64,000 nt of DNA from CATOSP01 sp965205385 (GCA_965205385.1 CBDBGS010000008.1:372001-436000); one strand, 5' to 3'; shown: positions 25,165 to 34,672, counted from the first letter of the stretch. Notes: generated by a model not told the origin, from the sequence alone. A program made the numbers and translations.

Positions 25165-26868
25165 TCAGCTCCCCTCCATCTCGGCCTTCGGGATGGAAAA
25201 ATAGAATGTGGCGCCTTCACCTACCTTGGACTTAACCCATATCTGTCCCCCGTGACGCTGGACGATTTTGTGGCAGAGGGCCAACCCGATCCCGCTACCC
25301 TCATACTCCGACCGGTGGTGCAGCCGCTGAAACATTTTGAATATCCGCTCGTAGTGCCTCTCCGCGATCCCAATGCCGTTGTCCTGTACCGAAAACACCC
25401 AGTCTTCGGGTCGTTGTTCAGTGGAGATATGAACGTTGGGAGACCCTTCGCCGCTGAATTTCAGGGCGTTGCTTATCAGATTTTGGAAGACCTGTGACAG
25501 TTGGATTGGGTCAGCATTTACGATGGGCAGTCGTTCCTGGGATAGGGACGCCCCGGAGTCTTCGATGGTCTCTTCCAGGCCGTTGATCACCTGCTCCAGT
25601 ATGAGGTTGCAATCGGTGGCCTCGAAGGGTTCACCCTGGGTGCCCACTCGCGAAAAGGCCAAAAGACCGTCTATGAGCCCTTTCATTCGGTTCGCGCCGT
25701 CTACGGCGTAGCCGATAAACCGGTCTGCATTCTCGTCCAGTTGCCCCTTGTAGTCTTCGGCCAGAATTTGGACGTAGCTGGAAACCATTCTGAGGGGTTC
25801 CTGCAGGTCGTGGGAGGCTACGTAGGCGAACTGTTCCAGCTCCGCATTGGAACGTGCCAATTCTTCCGCCCTGTACTCCAGTTCTTCATAAAGCCTGGCG
25901 TTGTCCAGCAGCGTTCCCAGCCCGCCGACCACCGTGGTAAGGAACCGTATACGTTCCTGGGTGAAGAAGTCGGGGACCCGGGAATAGATGATCACCAGGC
26001 CGATGGTCTGTCCGGCGTTCTTCACCGGCAGCGCGGCCAGGGACTTTACGCCACGGTTAATGCCCAGCGGCGACGCAAGTGGATGTGCGGTGTAGTCGTT
26101 GACGATGACTGGCTCCCCGTGTTGATAGGCGGTGCCGGAGACGCTATCCGTATAGGAGAGCACGCCCGGTGGAGAGTCTTGGACAGCGGGGCCCGCGGCG
26201 GCGACTGCCTTGAGTCCAAGTTCGTTATCGTCGGGCACGCGAAGGGTAACCGAATCTGCCTGAGATATCTGGGCCAGTGTCTCCAGCACATGGGCGACCT
26301 TTTCCTCGAAGTGCTCCGTCTGGGCCAGAATGTTAGCCACTGAGAAGAGAGTGGCCATCTCCTGGGAGCGCCGGAGCAGGTCCTGCTCCGCCAGCTTGCG
26401 GGCGGTCATGTCCCGCTGGACAGTGAGTGTGGCCGGTTGGCCGTCGAACCGGATGGGTACGGCGGAAGTTTCCACCGTGCGCATCTCCCCGTCGGGACGC
26501 AATATTCGGTATTCGTAGACTCCTGGAGCGGGATCGCCCCGTTGCCTGGCCAGGATCCACTCACTTACCAGAGGACGGTCTTCGGGCAGGATAAAATGGT
26601 CCAGGCCAAGACCCTCCGCCTGGGAAATGTCGTCTATGCCGTGCAATCTAAGGAAGGCCTTGTTCGCGAAAACGCGGCTGGTGCCGACGTTTACGACAAT
26701 GGCTTCGGCAACGTTATCTACCGCAACTCTGTAATGTTCCTCGCTGAGTTGAAGCTCCATCCATTCCTTGCGGCGGTCGGCTTCAGACGATTCAAGCTCC
26801 GCAACGCGCTCCCGGAGCGCGGTAAGCTCGTCCAGAATCTCGGCGGGGATACGCTGTTGCTCTTGCAC
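25165..26868 (-). CDS. PAS-GAF sensor histidine kinase
   Basis: A 567-residue soluble sensor kinase. Order: short coiled coil (ELTALRERVAELESSEADR), PAS domain (~45-160), GAF domain (~180-330), helical linker, HisKA with phospho-acceptor ASHDLQEPLRMVSSY (~355), and HATPase_c with N box NLISNALKFSGE, G1 DNGIGI and G2 GSGIGLAL. The His region is of the phytochrome/Cph1 class, which fits the Rcp1-like regulator encoded downstream. No membrane segment, so it senses an intracellular signal; the GAF lacks an obvious bilin-binding Cys. Confidence 0.93.
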   Translation of the reverse strand: MQEQQRIPAEILDELTALRERVAELESSEADRRKEWMELQLSEEHYRVAVDNVAEAIVVNVGTSRVFANKAFLRLHGIDDISQAEGLGLDHFILPEDRPLVSEWILARQRGDPAPGVYEYRILRPDGEMRTVETSAVPIRFDGQPATLTVQRDMTARKLAEQDLLRRSQEMATLFSVANILAQTEHFEEKVAHVLETLAQISQADSVTLRVPDDNELGLKAVAAAGPAVQDSPPGVLSYTDSVSGTAYQHGEPVIVNDYTAHPLASPLGINRGVKSLAALPVKNAGQTIGLVIIYSRVPDFFTQERIRFLTTVVGGLGTLLDNARLYEELEYRAEELARSNAELEQFAYVASHDLQEPLRMVSSYVQILAEDYKGQLDENADRFIGYAVDGANRMKGLIDGLLAFSRVGTQGEPFEATDCNLILEQVINGLEETIEDSGASLSQERLPIVNADPIQLSQVFQNLISNALKFSGEGSPNVHISTEQRPEDWVFSVQDNGIGIAERHYERIFKMFQRLHHRSEYEGSGIGLALCHKIVQRHGGQIWVKSKVGEGATFYFSIPKAEMEGS

Positions 26869-27111
26869 TTCTTAACTGCTCTTCAGGACCTATCTTCCGG
26901 AGAGGAGCGCTATGGTTTACGGGTATCCGACGGGTATCTTGAGAGCGCATGCTCGGAAAGTCCGCCTATTATACTACCCACGGACGGTGTATGGCTGAAA
27001 CGGCGGAATTGATGCCGGTGGCCACTGGCAACCGGCCACTCCCGAATTGACTTGCCCTTTACCCGGCCCGGTCGTAAAATGGCCCCACAAAAGCGAAGGG
27101 GGTCCATAGCT

Positions 27112-28326
27112 ATGGCAGGCCTCAATCATCCATTGGAAAACGTGCGAGTACTTGACCTGGGCAGGCACCAGGCAGGTCCCAGGTGCGCCCAGGTGTTGGC
27201 CCGGATGGGCGCGGAGGTTATCAAAGTCGAACGTCTCGGGGGCGAGGAGACCCGGTACCACGGCCCCTATGTCCGGAAGCAGAGCTCTTACTGGGTCCAG
27301 TACAATTCTGGGAAAAAGAGCCTGAGCATGGACCTGCGGAAGGACAAGGGCAAAGATGTCCTGCGCGACCTGGTTAAAGTTTCCGATGTCCTGGTGCAGA
27401 ACTTCAGGCCTGGTACCATCGACACGATGGGCTTCGGCTATGATGTGCTTAAAGACCTGAATCCCCGGATCATCATGGTCAACGTCTCCGCGTTCGGCCA
27501 GTTTGGGCCCTACCGTGAGAACATCGGATACGACCCGATTGGCCAGACCATGTCCGGTATCACCATGGTGACGGGCGAGGAAGGAATGCCTCCAATCCGC
27601 ACCGGCGTCCCCATCATCGACCGTATCACGGCCCTCCATGCCGCTATCGGCACCCTATCCGCGCTGCACGAGCGCGAAGTTTCGGGCGAGGGCCAGACCA
27701 TTGACGTCTGCCTGGCTGACACCGGCTACAGCCTTACCGAGATTCCCATTACCGCCTACCACGGCACGAAGAATCCGCCCCGCCGAGGCGAGCGCGGAGC
27801 TCCTCCGGGCGGCACCTACCCGTGCAAAGACGGCTGGGTCCTACTCTCGGCTGGCGACCAGCACCACTGGCACCGGGTCTGCAACGCCCTGGCCAAGCCC
27901 GAGTGGTTGGAAGACCCTCGGTTTACTACCCGCGAAGAACGTGCAAATAACCGGGACATCGTGAACGACCGCATCAATGAAATTCTCGCCGAGATGTCCA
28001 CTACCGAGGCCATCGACCACTTCCGGCGGCATGACGTGGTGGCGGCTCCAGTCAATACCATCCCCCAGGCTGCGGAAGACCCCCACCCCTGGGAGCGGGG
28101 GGCCATGGTGGAAGTACCGGACTTCCTCGCCGGTTCCATCGCCGTCTCGGGAGACTTCTGGCATTTCAGCAGGACCCCGGTGACCGTTGGTTCGACACCC
28201 CAGGTGGGTGAACATAACGAGGACGTACTTTCGGGAATCCTTGGCTACTCGGATGATGCAATAGCCGAGCTATACGAAGAGAACGTCATAAGCACCAACC
28301 ACTCCTACGATGAAGTCCCTGGCTAG
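27112..28326 (+). CDS. CaiB/BaiF family (class III) CoA-transferase
   Basis: A 404-residue enzyme moving CoA between carboxylic acids. Start at ATG 27112, with GAAGGGGG ten bases upstream. Family landmarks: VLDLGRHQAGPRCAQVLARMGAEVIKVE, DLRKDKGKDVLRDLVKVSDVLVQNFRPG, NPRIIMVNVSAFGQFGP, and the catalytic Asp in DVCLADTGYSL. The C-terminal half has DGWVLLSAG and HDVVAAPVNT. The exact acyl substrate cannot be deduced. It is transcribed divergently from the kinase and ends in a strong terminator. Confidence 0.93.
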   Translation: MAGLNHPLENVRVLDLGRHQAGPRCAQVLARMGAEVIKVERLGGEETRYHGPYVRKQSSYWVQYNSGKKSLSMDLRKDKGKDVLRDLVKVSDVLVQNFRPGTIDTMGFGYDVLKDLNPRIIMVNVSAFGQFGPYRENIGYDPIGQTMSGITMVTGEEGMPPIRTGVPIIDRITALHAAIGTLSALHEREVSGEGQTIDVCLADTGYSLTEIPITAYHGTKNPPRRGERGAPPGGTYPCKDGWVLLSAGDQHHWHRVCNALAKPEWLEDPRFTTREERANNRDIVNDRINEILAEMSTTEAIDHFRRHDVVAAPVNTIPQAAEDPHPWERGAMVEVPDFLAGSIAVSGDFWHFSRTPVTVGSTPQVGEHNEDVLSGILGYSDDAIAELYEENVISTNHSYDEVPG

Positions 28327-28351
28327 TCCTAGTAGATAGCTACCCGGTCAA

Positions 28352-28392
28352 CTAAATCGGCCCCTGCCGCATCGAGGCAGGGGCCGATTTAG
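28352..28392 (+). terminator. Intrinsic terminator after the CoA-transferase
   Basis: Perfect 17-bp stem: CTAAATCGGCCCCTGCC (28352-28368) with its complement at 28376-28392, loop of seven bases; the right arm ends GATTTAG. It can also serve the convergent asparaginase-like gene. Confidence 0.88.
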
Positions 28393-28498
28393 TTATTTGC
28401 GAGATCGTAGGTCATCTTCCCTTAGACCGCTCACCCTGAGCCCAGTCGAAGGGCGAGCGAAAATCAGACTCCGGCCCGGTAACCGGGGGCCTTCGCGC

Positions 28499-29509
28499 CT
28501 AGTAAGTGAGCATCATTCGCTGTATTTCATCGGGGTCTTTGGTCTTGGTCAGGGCCAGCATAAGCAATACCCGGGCCTTCTTTGGTTGCAGGTTGTCGGC
28601 CACGATGAAGCCGTCTTCGTTGGTCCTTCTAGTACGGACCACCCTGCCATTACCCGTCTGAGTGGAGATCACTACAGGGATACCCCGCGCCTGCGCTTCT
28701 TTCAAGGCGTCGGAGAAACCGGAGGGAGACCCCCCGCTGCCGAGTCCGCCAGACACTATTCCGTCCACCCCAGCGTCGGCAAGCGCCCTGACCAGCAGGC
28801 CGTCGGCCCCGGCGTAGGAGTAAGCTATGTCCACGCGGGGAAGCTGGGATACGTTCTCCACGTCGAATTCGGAGTCCAGGGTATGGGCCCTGGTGGGGTT
28901 GCGGTAGAAGACCGTTTCCTCATCCGAGTCGGCATAGCCCAGCAGACCCAACTCGTTGGAGCGGAACGTCTCCAGCCGGTAACTGTTGGTCTTAATGACG
29001 TCCCTGGCGGCCTGAATCTCGTTATTCAGTACAGTCAGGACTCCTCTGCCCGCCGATTGGGGCGCGGCGGCCACCCGGACACAGTCGATCAGGTTGATGT
29101 CGGCGTCGGTGGCCAGTCCCGTTGGAGGGCGCATTGCCCCTGTGACCACCACCGGCTTGTGGCTCTTGACTGTGAGGTTGAGGAAATAGGCGGTCTCCTC
29201 CATGGTGGCGGTGCCGTGGGTGATCGCCACCCCGGCGGCGTCGGGGTCTTCTCGAAACAACTGGTTGATCCGCTTCACCAGTCCCAGCCAATGGGCCGGG
29301 CCGACCTCGGTGCTGCCCACGTTCATGTACTGCTCCGAGCGGACGTCGGCGAAGTCGTTGACCTCTGGGACCCGGTCCAATAGCTCCTGGATGGTCAGGT
29401 GTTTGTTGGCGTAGCTGTAGTTGATATAGTCGGTCCGGTGGGAGCCGACAAAGGATATACTCCCTCCGGTGCCGATGACGTATACCCTGGGTTTGGCGTC
29501 TGTGGTCAT
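28499..29509 (-). CDS. L-asparaginase-like amidohydrolase with altered active site
   Basis: A 336-residue protein colinear with type II asparaginases. It starts at ATG 29509 behind GAGGAG. Compared with the E. coli AnsB active site as known from its structure: the nucleophile segment TGGT is TGGS here (Thr12 to Ser); GSQ58-59 is GST; THGTDT is THGTAT (Thr89 kept, Asp90 replaced by Ala); the Lys of GRDVTKTN is kept in ARDVIKTN. Asp90 binds the substrate's alpha-amino group, so the usual amino-acid substrate is probably not used. No signal peptide. Likely an amidase on a related amide; exact substrate unknown. Confidence 0.85.
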   Translation of the reverse strand: MTTDAKPRVYVIGTGGSISFVGSHRTDYINYSYANKHLTIQELLDRVPEVNDFADVRSEQYMNVGSTEVGPAHWLGLVKRINQLFREDPDAAGVAITHGTATMEETAYFLNLTVKSHKPVVVTGAMRPPTGLATDADINLIDCVRVAAAPQSAGRGVLTVLNNEIQAARDVIKTNSYRLETFRSNELGLLGYADSDEETVFYRNPTRAHTLDSEFDVENVSQLPRVDIAYSYAGADGLLVRALADAGVDGIVSGGLGSGGSPSGFSDALKEAQARGIPVVISTQTGNGRVVRTRRTNEDGFIVADNLQPKKARVLLMLALTKTKDPDEIQRMMLTY

Positions 29510-29786
29510 GTGAAATCTCCTCAAATGAGTTGCCGGGTGGGCGAGCGAGGGTCGCCGTCTGAATTTAGGGCATATTTTAATCGTCTCATGGCCGTCTCGT
29601 ATATGCGGCAACATACTTTGGATTGGGTCTCGGTCTATTTCTCCTGGGTTAGATCGGTTAGAGGGGAAGTACGGGCGCAAACCTGGTACATCGGTAACAC
29701 TCAGCCGGAGAAATTTGGCAACATCGGTGGAAGGATTGGTGGCATTCGAACAGCGCCGGGGATCAATCGGTGGATTTGGGTGCATC

Positions 29787-31157
29787 ATGCTGGGGAGAGT
29801 CGGGTTAATGTGGGTTCTATGCGTGGGTATCGCGCTCATGGCGTGCGCTTCTGATGATTTCGGAGTCGAGTGGCCAGATCGGTCCACTACGCCGGAGCCT
29901 CGAAGTCCGGGTACCGGGGGCTTGGTGACGCCGCGACCCCTGGCAACGGCTCGAGGTCTGGTACCACCTGGCGGTCTGGCGACCCAACGGCCCCTGGAGT
30001 CTCCGCGAGGACTTGTCACACCAAAGGTCCTGCGGACACCTCGGACACTGGTGACTCCGAAACCCTTGTTGACACCCCGGAGCCTGGGCAGGACCGGAAC
30101 ACAGGAGCCTCCAGGAGTTACCCAGTCTCCCGAAAAAAGCCCAGCTACGGTCATGGCTGAAGTTGTGGTTGAGGGCCTGGACGTGCCCTGGGGAATGGCG
30201 TTCACTCCTGACGGACGAATTCTCATAACCGAGAGGGCGGGACGCATCCAGGTCGTAAAGGATGGGGCGCTCTTGGCGATTCCCTTCGCCACTTTGGATG
30301 TTGCCAGCGTCTCGGAATCGGGCTTGATGGGGATAGCGCTCCACCCGGAATTTGAAGGAAACGGTCACGTTTTCGTTTGCTATACCTACCGGGACGGAGG
30401 CCGGTTAATCAACAGGGTGGCCAGGCTCACCGACGTGGGAGGGGAGGGTGTTGACCATAGGACCGTATTGGACGGCATACCCGGAGCAAGAAATCATGAT
30501 GGCTGCGGCCTGGGGTTTGGACCCGATGGCAAGCTGTACGTGACTATGGGCGATGCCCAGGAGGCGGACAACGCGCAAGACCTGGGTTCGCTCTCCGGCA
30601 AGGTCTTGCGCTTAAATCCCGACGGCGGCATACCTGAAGACAATCCCTTCCCTGGAAGCCCTGTGTACACCTACGGGCACCGCAACCCCCAAGGTCTTGA
30701 CTGGCATCCGCGGACCGGAGAGCTATTCATTACCGAACATGGCCCGAGAAGTGATGACGAGATCAACATTCTGGAGTCCGGGGGCAACTACGGTTGGCCC
30801 CGGACGTTGGGAACTGGAGGAGACTCGCAGTACGTGGACCCGATTCTCTCCTTCACGCCAACGCTTGCCCTGTCCGGAGGGGCATTCTATACGGGTGACA
30901 CGCTGCCCGAGGGTTGGCGGGGGAATTTCTTCTTCGCTGCATTGAGGTCTACTCACCTGCACCGGGTAGTGTTGCGGGCGCCGGACTACCGCTCCGTCGA
31001 GTCACACGAACGGCTATTCCAGGGCGAGTATGGCCGGCTGCGTGCGGTAGCCATGTCTCCCGACGGCTTCCTTTACTTCACCACCAGCAACCGGGATGGG
31101 CGTGGAAGTCCGAGACGGGGCGACGACAAATTGCTGAGGCTGTTGGTGGGGCGGTAA
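29787..31157 (+). CDS. PQQ-dependent sugar dehydrogenase-type lipoprotein
   Basis: A 456-residue six-bladed soluble-glucose-dehydrogenase-like propeller. From ATG 29787 a signal ends in the lipobox GIALMAC; the upstream 24 codons in frame are ignored. Residues ~30-115 form a linker with imperfect repeats of the type L-V-T-P-R/K-x-L (GGLVTPRPLATARGLVPPG, RGLVTPKVLRTPRTLVTPK). The catalytic domain has DVPWGMAFTPDGRILITERAG, HDGCGLGFGPDGKLYVTMGD, YGHRNPQGLDWHP, EHGPRSDDEINIL and GGNYGWP. The enzyme would oxidise sugars or alcohols at the outer membrane face. Confidence 0.88.
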   Translation: MLGRVGLMWVLCVGIALMACASDDFGVEWPDRSTTPEPRSPGTGGLVTPRPLATARGLVPPGGLATQRPLESPRGLVTPKVLRTPRTLVTPKPLLTPRSLGRTGTQEPPGVTQSPEKSPATVMAEVVVEGLDVPWGMAFTPDGRILITERAGRIQVVKDGALLAIPFATLDVASVSESGLMGIALHPEFEGNGHVFVCYTYRDGGRLINRVARLTDVGGEGVDHRTVLDGIPGARNHDGCGLGFGPDGKLYVTMGDAQEADNAQDLGSLSGKVLRLNPDGGIPEDNPFPGSPVYTYGHRNPQGLDWHPRTGELFITEHGPRSDDEINILESGGNYGWPRTLGTGGDSQYVDPILSFTPTLALSGGAFYTGDTLPEGWRGNFFFAALRSTHLHRVVLRAPDYRSVESHERLFQGEYGRLRAVAMSPDGFLYFTTSNRDGRGSPRRGDDKLLRLLVGR

Positions 31158-31261
31158 AGCAACCGCAATCATGCAGGAACTCCTACTAGCGGAGAGATAA
31201 ACCGTAGAGACCACATTACGTGAGTTTACCGGGCCAACATCCAAGAGGAGGGTCTGCTGAA

Positions 31262-31519
31262 TCATCTGGGTTCGGTAGGCAAACTGCTGACTCTGACCTT
31301 GTAGGCCGACCCTGGGGTATCGGTCGATACGCCGAGGAAATAAATCCCCGGCGCTAAGTCCACCTGGAATATGGTGTTCATTTGTCTGGAAGGGGACGAG
31401 CGGTCGCTACCTATGTAGTCGCTCTCGGCTATTTTAGTAATTGTACGTTCTGCGAATGATTTCGATGTACCAGATGCCAAAGTATATTTCACACGCCCAG
31501 CGGCGGCGAATGCTTCCAA
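31262..31519 (-). pseudogene. C-terminal fragment of a gene cut by the IS21 element
   Basis: About 85 residues, ending SSLPTEPR, with a beta-rich domain-like pattern (FQVDLAPGIYFLGVSTDTPGSAYKVRV) similar to the C-terminal domains of secreted proteins. The frame is closed at its N-terminal end by a TGA that lies in the IS21 terminus, so the rest of the gene has been lost. No matching N-terminal part was found beyond the far end of the IS. Confidence 0.55.
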
Positions 31520-31663
31520 GGTGTACGTTCTCTGTCAAGGGCGGTGACAGAGTGGGCCACTGGGGCGGCGGAATCGTGTACCACCGACATGAACGCCTGA
31601 CATCAGTAGATCAGACAGAGGGTCGACAATGGAGGAGTAGGAACGGACAGCGTTGTCAGCGCG

Positions 31664-32445
31664 TTATGCGTTGTCGGGGTCTTCGGGAGCTTGGGGCACG
31701 GCGTTCTCGCGGCTGCGCTTGAGGCGGTAGCTGTCGCCGTTCATCTCGAGGATGTGGACGTGGTGGGTGAGCCGGTCCAGCAGCGCTCCAGTCAATCGTT
31801 CTGAGCCAAATACCTCGGTCCATTCGTCGAAGGGCAGGTTGGTGGTGACCAGGATGGAGCCCCGCTCGTAGCGCTGGCTGAAGACCTCGAAGAGCAGTTC
31901 AGCGCCGGTGCGGGAGAGGGGCACGAAGCCCAGCTCGTCGATGATCAGCAGGTTGAGCCGGGAGAGTTGCCGCTGCAGATTGAGCAGCCGCCTCTCGTCC
32001 CGGGCCTCCATCAGCTCGTGGACCAGGCCGGCGGCGGTGGTGAAACCCACGGACATCCCGCGCTGGCAGGCGGCCAGGCCCAGCCCAGGGCCATGTGGGT
32101 CTTGCCGGCGCCGCTGTTGCCGATGGCGATGACGTTCTCCCTATGCTGGACGTATTCGCAGCGGGCCAGCTCCATCACCAGGGCTTTGTTCACCGAGGGG
32201 ATGGCCAGGAAGTCGAAGGTGTCCAGGCTCTTGACCGCCGGGAAGCGGGCAGCGCGGATGCGGCGCTGCACCATGCGCTGGTGGCGGTCGATGAGTTCCA
32301 GTTCGGCCAACCGGAGCAAGTACTGGGGATGGTCTGCGCCCTCGGCGGCACACTGGGCGGCCAGCTTGCCGTATTCCCGCAGGAAGCTGGGCAGCTTGAG
32401 TTCCTTCAGATGATGCTCCAACAGCAGCGTCGACCTGTCGCTCAT
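31664..32445 (-). pseudogene. istB: IS21 helper ATPase IstB, frameshifted
   Basis: AAA+ transposition helper. ATG 32445 overlaps the istA stop (ATGA). The N-terminal region and Walker A (GNSGAGKTHMALG) are in one frame; then a one-base deletion near 32078-32086 in a GC-rich run shifts the frame. The remainder, in the correct frame, holds SVGFTTAAGLVHELMEARDE, Walker B LLIIDELGFVPLSRTGAELL and sensor LVTTNLPFDEWTEVFG. As it stands the element could not transpose by itself. Confidence 0.88.
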
Positions 32446-33998
32446 GCCGCCCTCCCCGACAGCAACGTCATGTAGTCTCCAGCCGAGGTAGTGTTCACCC
32501 GCACTCGGGACAGATAGGGGTACAGCTCCAGGTCGAGGCGGGGCGGCCGTCCCTCCATCCGACACATCACCAGGTGCTTCACCGCGTCGAAGCTAAGCGC
32601 CCCCAGCCGGAGGGCGTCCCTGATGGCTGCGTACACCTCTTGCAGCCCGAAGCTTTCCAACAGCCGGAGCGCCTGGACGAACTCCCGCTTGCCCCGTCGT
32701 CCCATCCGGGACTCCAGCAGGCGGCGCAGGGTGGCGAACTCCTCGGGAAGGCCCCAGCCCTGCAGGGGCGCGGCCTGGTCCAGGGCGCCCGTCTTCTGCT
32801 CCAGCAGGGGCAGGTAGTGGACGGGATCGTAGACGAAGTCGTCCCGCTCATATGAGCGTGGGCGCCGGGCGATGACCTCGGAGCCGCAGCTGATGACCAC
32901 CCGGTCCACGTAGCCCCTGGCCATGACGTCCCGATACCCGCAGGCCACCGGCGCCGAGTAGTCGTTGGTCCGGTACCGCACCAGGGACTGGGAACTGACC
33001 CGGCCCGCCTGTTTGTCGCAGGCGTCGAAGGGCGCGGCCGGCAGGGGCAACAGGGCCTCCAGGTCCCGCTCCATCCGCTGACCAATGCTTTCGGCGTGCC
33101 CTCGGAGCCGGGCGTCCATCCGTTCCAGGCAGCGCCCCTCCAGGTGGGCGTTCAGCGCCTCAAAGCTCTCGAAGGACGGCGCCGGCGCCAGGAAGTTCCG
33201 CCGCACGTAGCCCACCATGCCCTCCACCTTCCCCTTGTCGTTGCCCTTGGCGGGACGGCCGAACCGGTCATCGAAAAGGTAGTGGGACTGAAGCTCGGTG
33301 AAGGCCCGGGTGCGCTGGCGCCGGCCGTCCCCCAGGATCCTGGCCACCGCCAGCTTGGTGTTGTCGTACAGGATGCTCTGGGGCGCTCCGCGCAGGAAGG
33401 CGAAAGCGGAGACGTGGCCGTCCAGGAAAGCCTCGGTGGTCTCCGCCGGATAGGCTTTGACGAAGCAGCCGTCGCTGTGGGGCAGGTCCAGGACGAAGTA
33501 GTGGGCTTTGCGCTCCACCCCGCCGATGATCACCAGGGCTTCGCCAAAGTCGCACTGGGCGTGCCCCGGGGCATGGGACAGGGGCACGAACATCTCCTGC
33601 GTCCGCCGCCGATGTTCCCTCACGTAGTCCTTCACGATGGTGTACTGGCCGGCGAACCCGTGCTCGTCCCGCAGGCGCTCAAAGATGCGCTGGGCGGTGT
33701 GGAGCTGCTTCCGGGGAATCCCGAGGTCGTCTTCCAGTATCCGGTCGATGACGCCGGTAAAGGGCTCCAGCTTGGGACGGCGGGGCGGGTTCTGCCGCCG
33801 GTAGCCCGGTGGGACTGAGTAGGCGGTCATCTTGCGCACCGTGTCCCGGTGCAACCCGAACACCCGGGAGGCCTCTCGGATGCTCATGCCTTCGACCATT
33901 ACGGCCCGGCGGACCCGCAGATACACTTCCACTTGGTACATCCGTCGCACCATCCATAGGCTCAACTTCAAACCTTTGGATGGCGGCGGACGGTCCAT
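32442..33998 (-). CDS. istA: IS21 transposase IstA
   Basis: A 518-residue DDE transposase. N-terminal helix-turn-helix (MSIREASRVFGLHRDTVRKM); core catalytic residues in CDFGEA (Asp), LYDNTK (Asp) and KVEGMVGYVRRNF (Glu); then a C-terminal beta-barrel-like segment (SLVRYRTNDYSAPVACGYR). The frame is intact. Translation may start at the internal Met near residue 16 or 20. The stop overlaps the istB start. Confidence 0.93.
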   Translation of the reverse strand: MDRPPPSKGLKLSLWMVRRMYQVEVYLRVRRAVMVEGMSIREASRVFGLHRDTVRKMTAYSVPPGYRRQNPPRRPKLEPFTGVIDRILEDDLGIPRKQLHTAQRIFERLRDEHGFAGQYTIVKDYVREHRRRTQEMFVPLSHAPGHAQCDFGEALVIIGGVERKAHYFVLDLPHSDGCFVKAYPAETTEAFLDGHVSAFAFLRGAPQSILYDNTKLAVARILGDGRRQRTRAFTELQSHYLFDDRFGRPAKGNDKGKVEGMVGYVRRNFLAPAPSFESFEALNAHLEGRCLERMDARLRGHAESIGQRMERDLEALLPLPAAPFDACDKQAGRVSSQSLVRYRTNDYSAPVACGYRDVMARGYVDRVVISCGSEVIARRPRSYERDDFVYDPVHYLPLLEQKTGALDQAAPLQGWGLPEEFATLRRLLESRMGRRGKREFVQALRLLESFGLQEVYAAIRDALRLGALSFDAVKHLVMCRMEGRPPRLDLELYPYLSRVRVNTTSAGDYMTLLSGRAA

Positions 33999-34198
33999 TT
34001 TTCAACCGCCAATTGTCAGCTGGTCAATCCGCCCGCATGGTCCACTTTAACTCCGCCTTTTACACCACATTTGGTATGCTGCCGATTTGGTTTCCCCAGA
34101 TTTGGTGGTTTCGTGCGTCTGGATTCCTTATTCCCCTTCCCCCTTCGATAGTCGGCGTTCGCCTCCATCACTGGCTGTTTCTCTACTGACAGTTGCTT

Positions 34199-34600
34199 AT
34201 GGACGCCCTGACCCGGGCGATGATGGGTTGGGAGTTAGCAACGCCTAATTCTGGGAGGCCGTCAGTGTCTAGGGGACTGTCGAAACAACTGGAAGACATG
34301 GTTCGCTCCAAGCTGGGCGAGTTGGTCAACGGAAAGCCTGGCTCAATGGTTTTCACACCCGTGAACACTGACCCCTTGGAGAGAGATGCAATTAACTACC
34401 TGGAAGACATCGGAGCCTTTGAGCATCTCGGAACAGGCTCGTTCAGGGTTACCGCCCAGGGTCGGGACTACTGGGAAAAGCTGAACGCGCCCCGCTGGTA
34501 CTGGTTCAGGCAGAACTGGTTCCCGGCATCGGTGGCAGCCGGGACCATTCTCTTTTCCGCCGCTGCCGCTACCGCTAACATCCTCAACCTGGTTACTTAA
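34199..34600 (+). CDS. Hypothetical protein with winged-helix-like domain and C-terminal membrane anchor
   Basis: About 133 residues from ATG 34199 (a TTG two codons upstream is possible). The middle (DPLERDAINYLEDIGAFEHL, GSFRVTAQGRDYWEKLNAPR) looks like a small winged helix, followed by WYWFRQNWFPASVAAGTILFSAAAATANIL, a single membrane segment at the C-terminus. This plan is common among unnamed proteins on mobile or accessory DNA. It lies just beyond the IS21 end. No ribosome-binding site is clear. Confidence 0.55.
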   Translation: MDALTRAMMGWELATPNSGRPSVSRGLSKQLEDMVRSKLGELVNGKPGSMVFTPVNTDPLERDAINYLEDIGAFEHLGTGSFRVTAQGRDYWEKLNAPRWYWFRQNWFPASVAAGTILFSAAAATANILNLVT

Positions 34601-34607
34601 GAATCCT

Positions 34608-34672
34608 CTGAATAAGTTGCCGGCAAAACCGTTTTCCCTATCTGGCGAGCCGCATTTCGGGGACTTATTCAG
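34608..34672. repeat. Inverted repeat in the 34.6-35.0 kb intergenic region
   Basis: CTGAATAAGT (34608-34617) and ACTTATTCAG (34663-34672) are perfect complements, with weaker pairing outside, 45 bases apart. It could be a small non-autonomous element or a terminator for the preceding gene. The rest of 34673-34983 shows nothing recognisable. Confidence 0.5.

Larger units (their letters stand above)
31533..34064 (-). mobile_element. IS21-family insertion sequence (2532 bp)
   Basis: Carries istA and istB on the minus strand. Terminal inverted repeats begin with TGT: left TGTCAAGGGCGGTGACAGAG, right (reversed) TGTAAAAGGCGGAGTTAAAG, both followed by TGG. Size and gene order fit IS21. No target duplication is visible (flanks gttctc and ccacat), so one flank was probably rearranged after insertion. 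Confidence 0.9.

Noticed and set aside
28428..28460. REP-like palindrome (GCTCACCCTGAGC then GTCGAAGGGCGAGC)
   Set aside because: The arms pair imperfectly and only one copy was noticed; not enough to call a repeat family.
29880..30140. Short DNA periodicity as a repeat array
   Set aside because: It is the coding of the imperfect protein linker of the PQQ-type enzyme, not an independent array.
31525..34072. Target-site duplication for the IS21 element
   Set aside because: The flanks (gttctc and ccacat) do not match at 4 to 8 bases.
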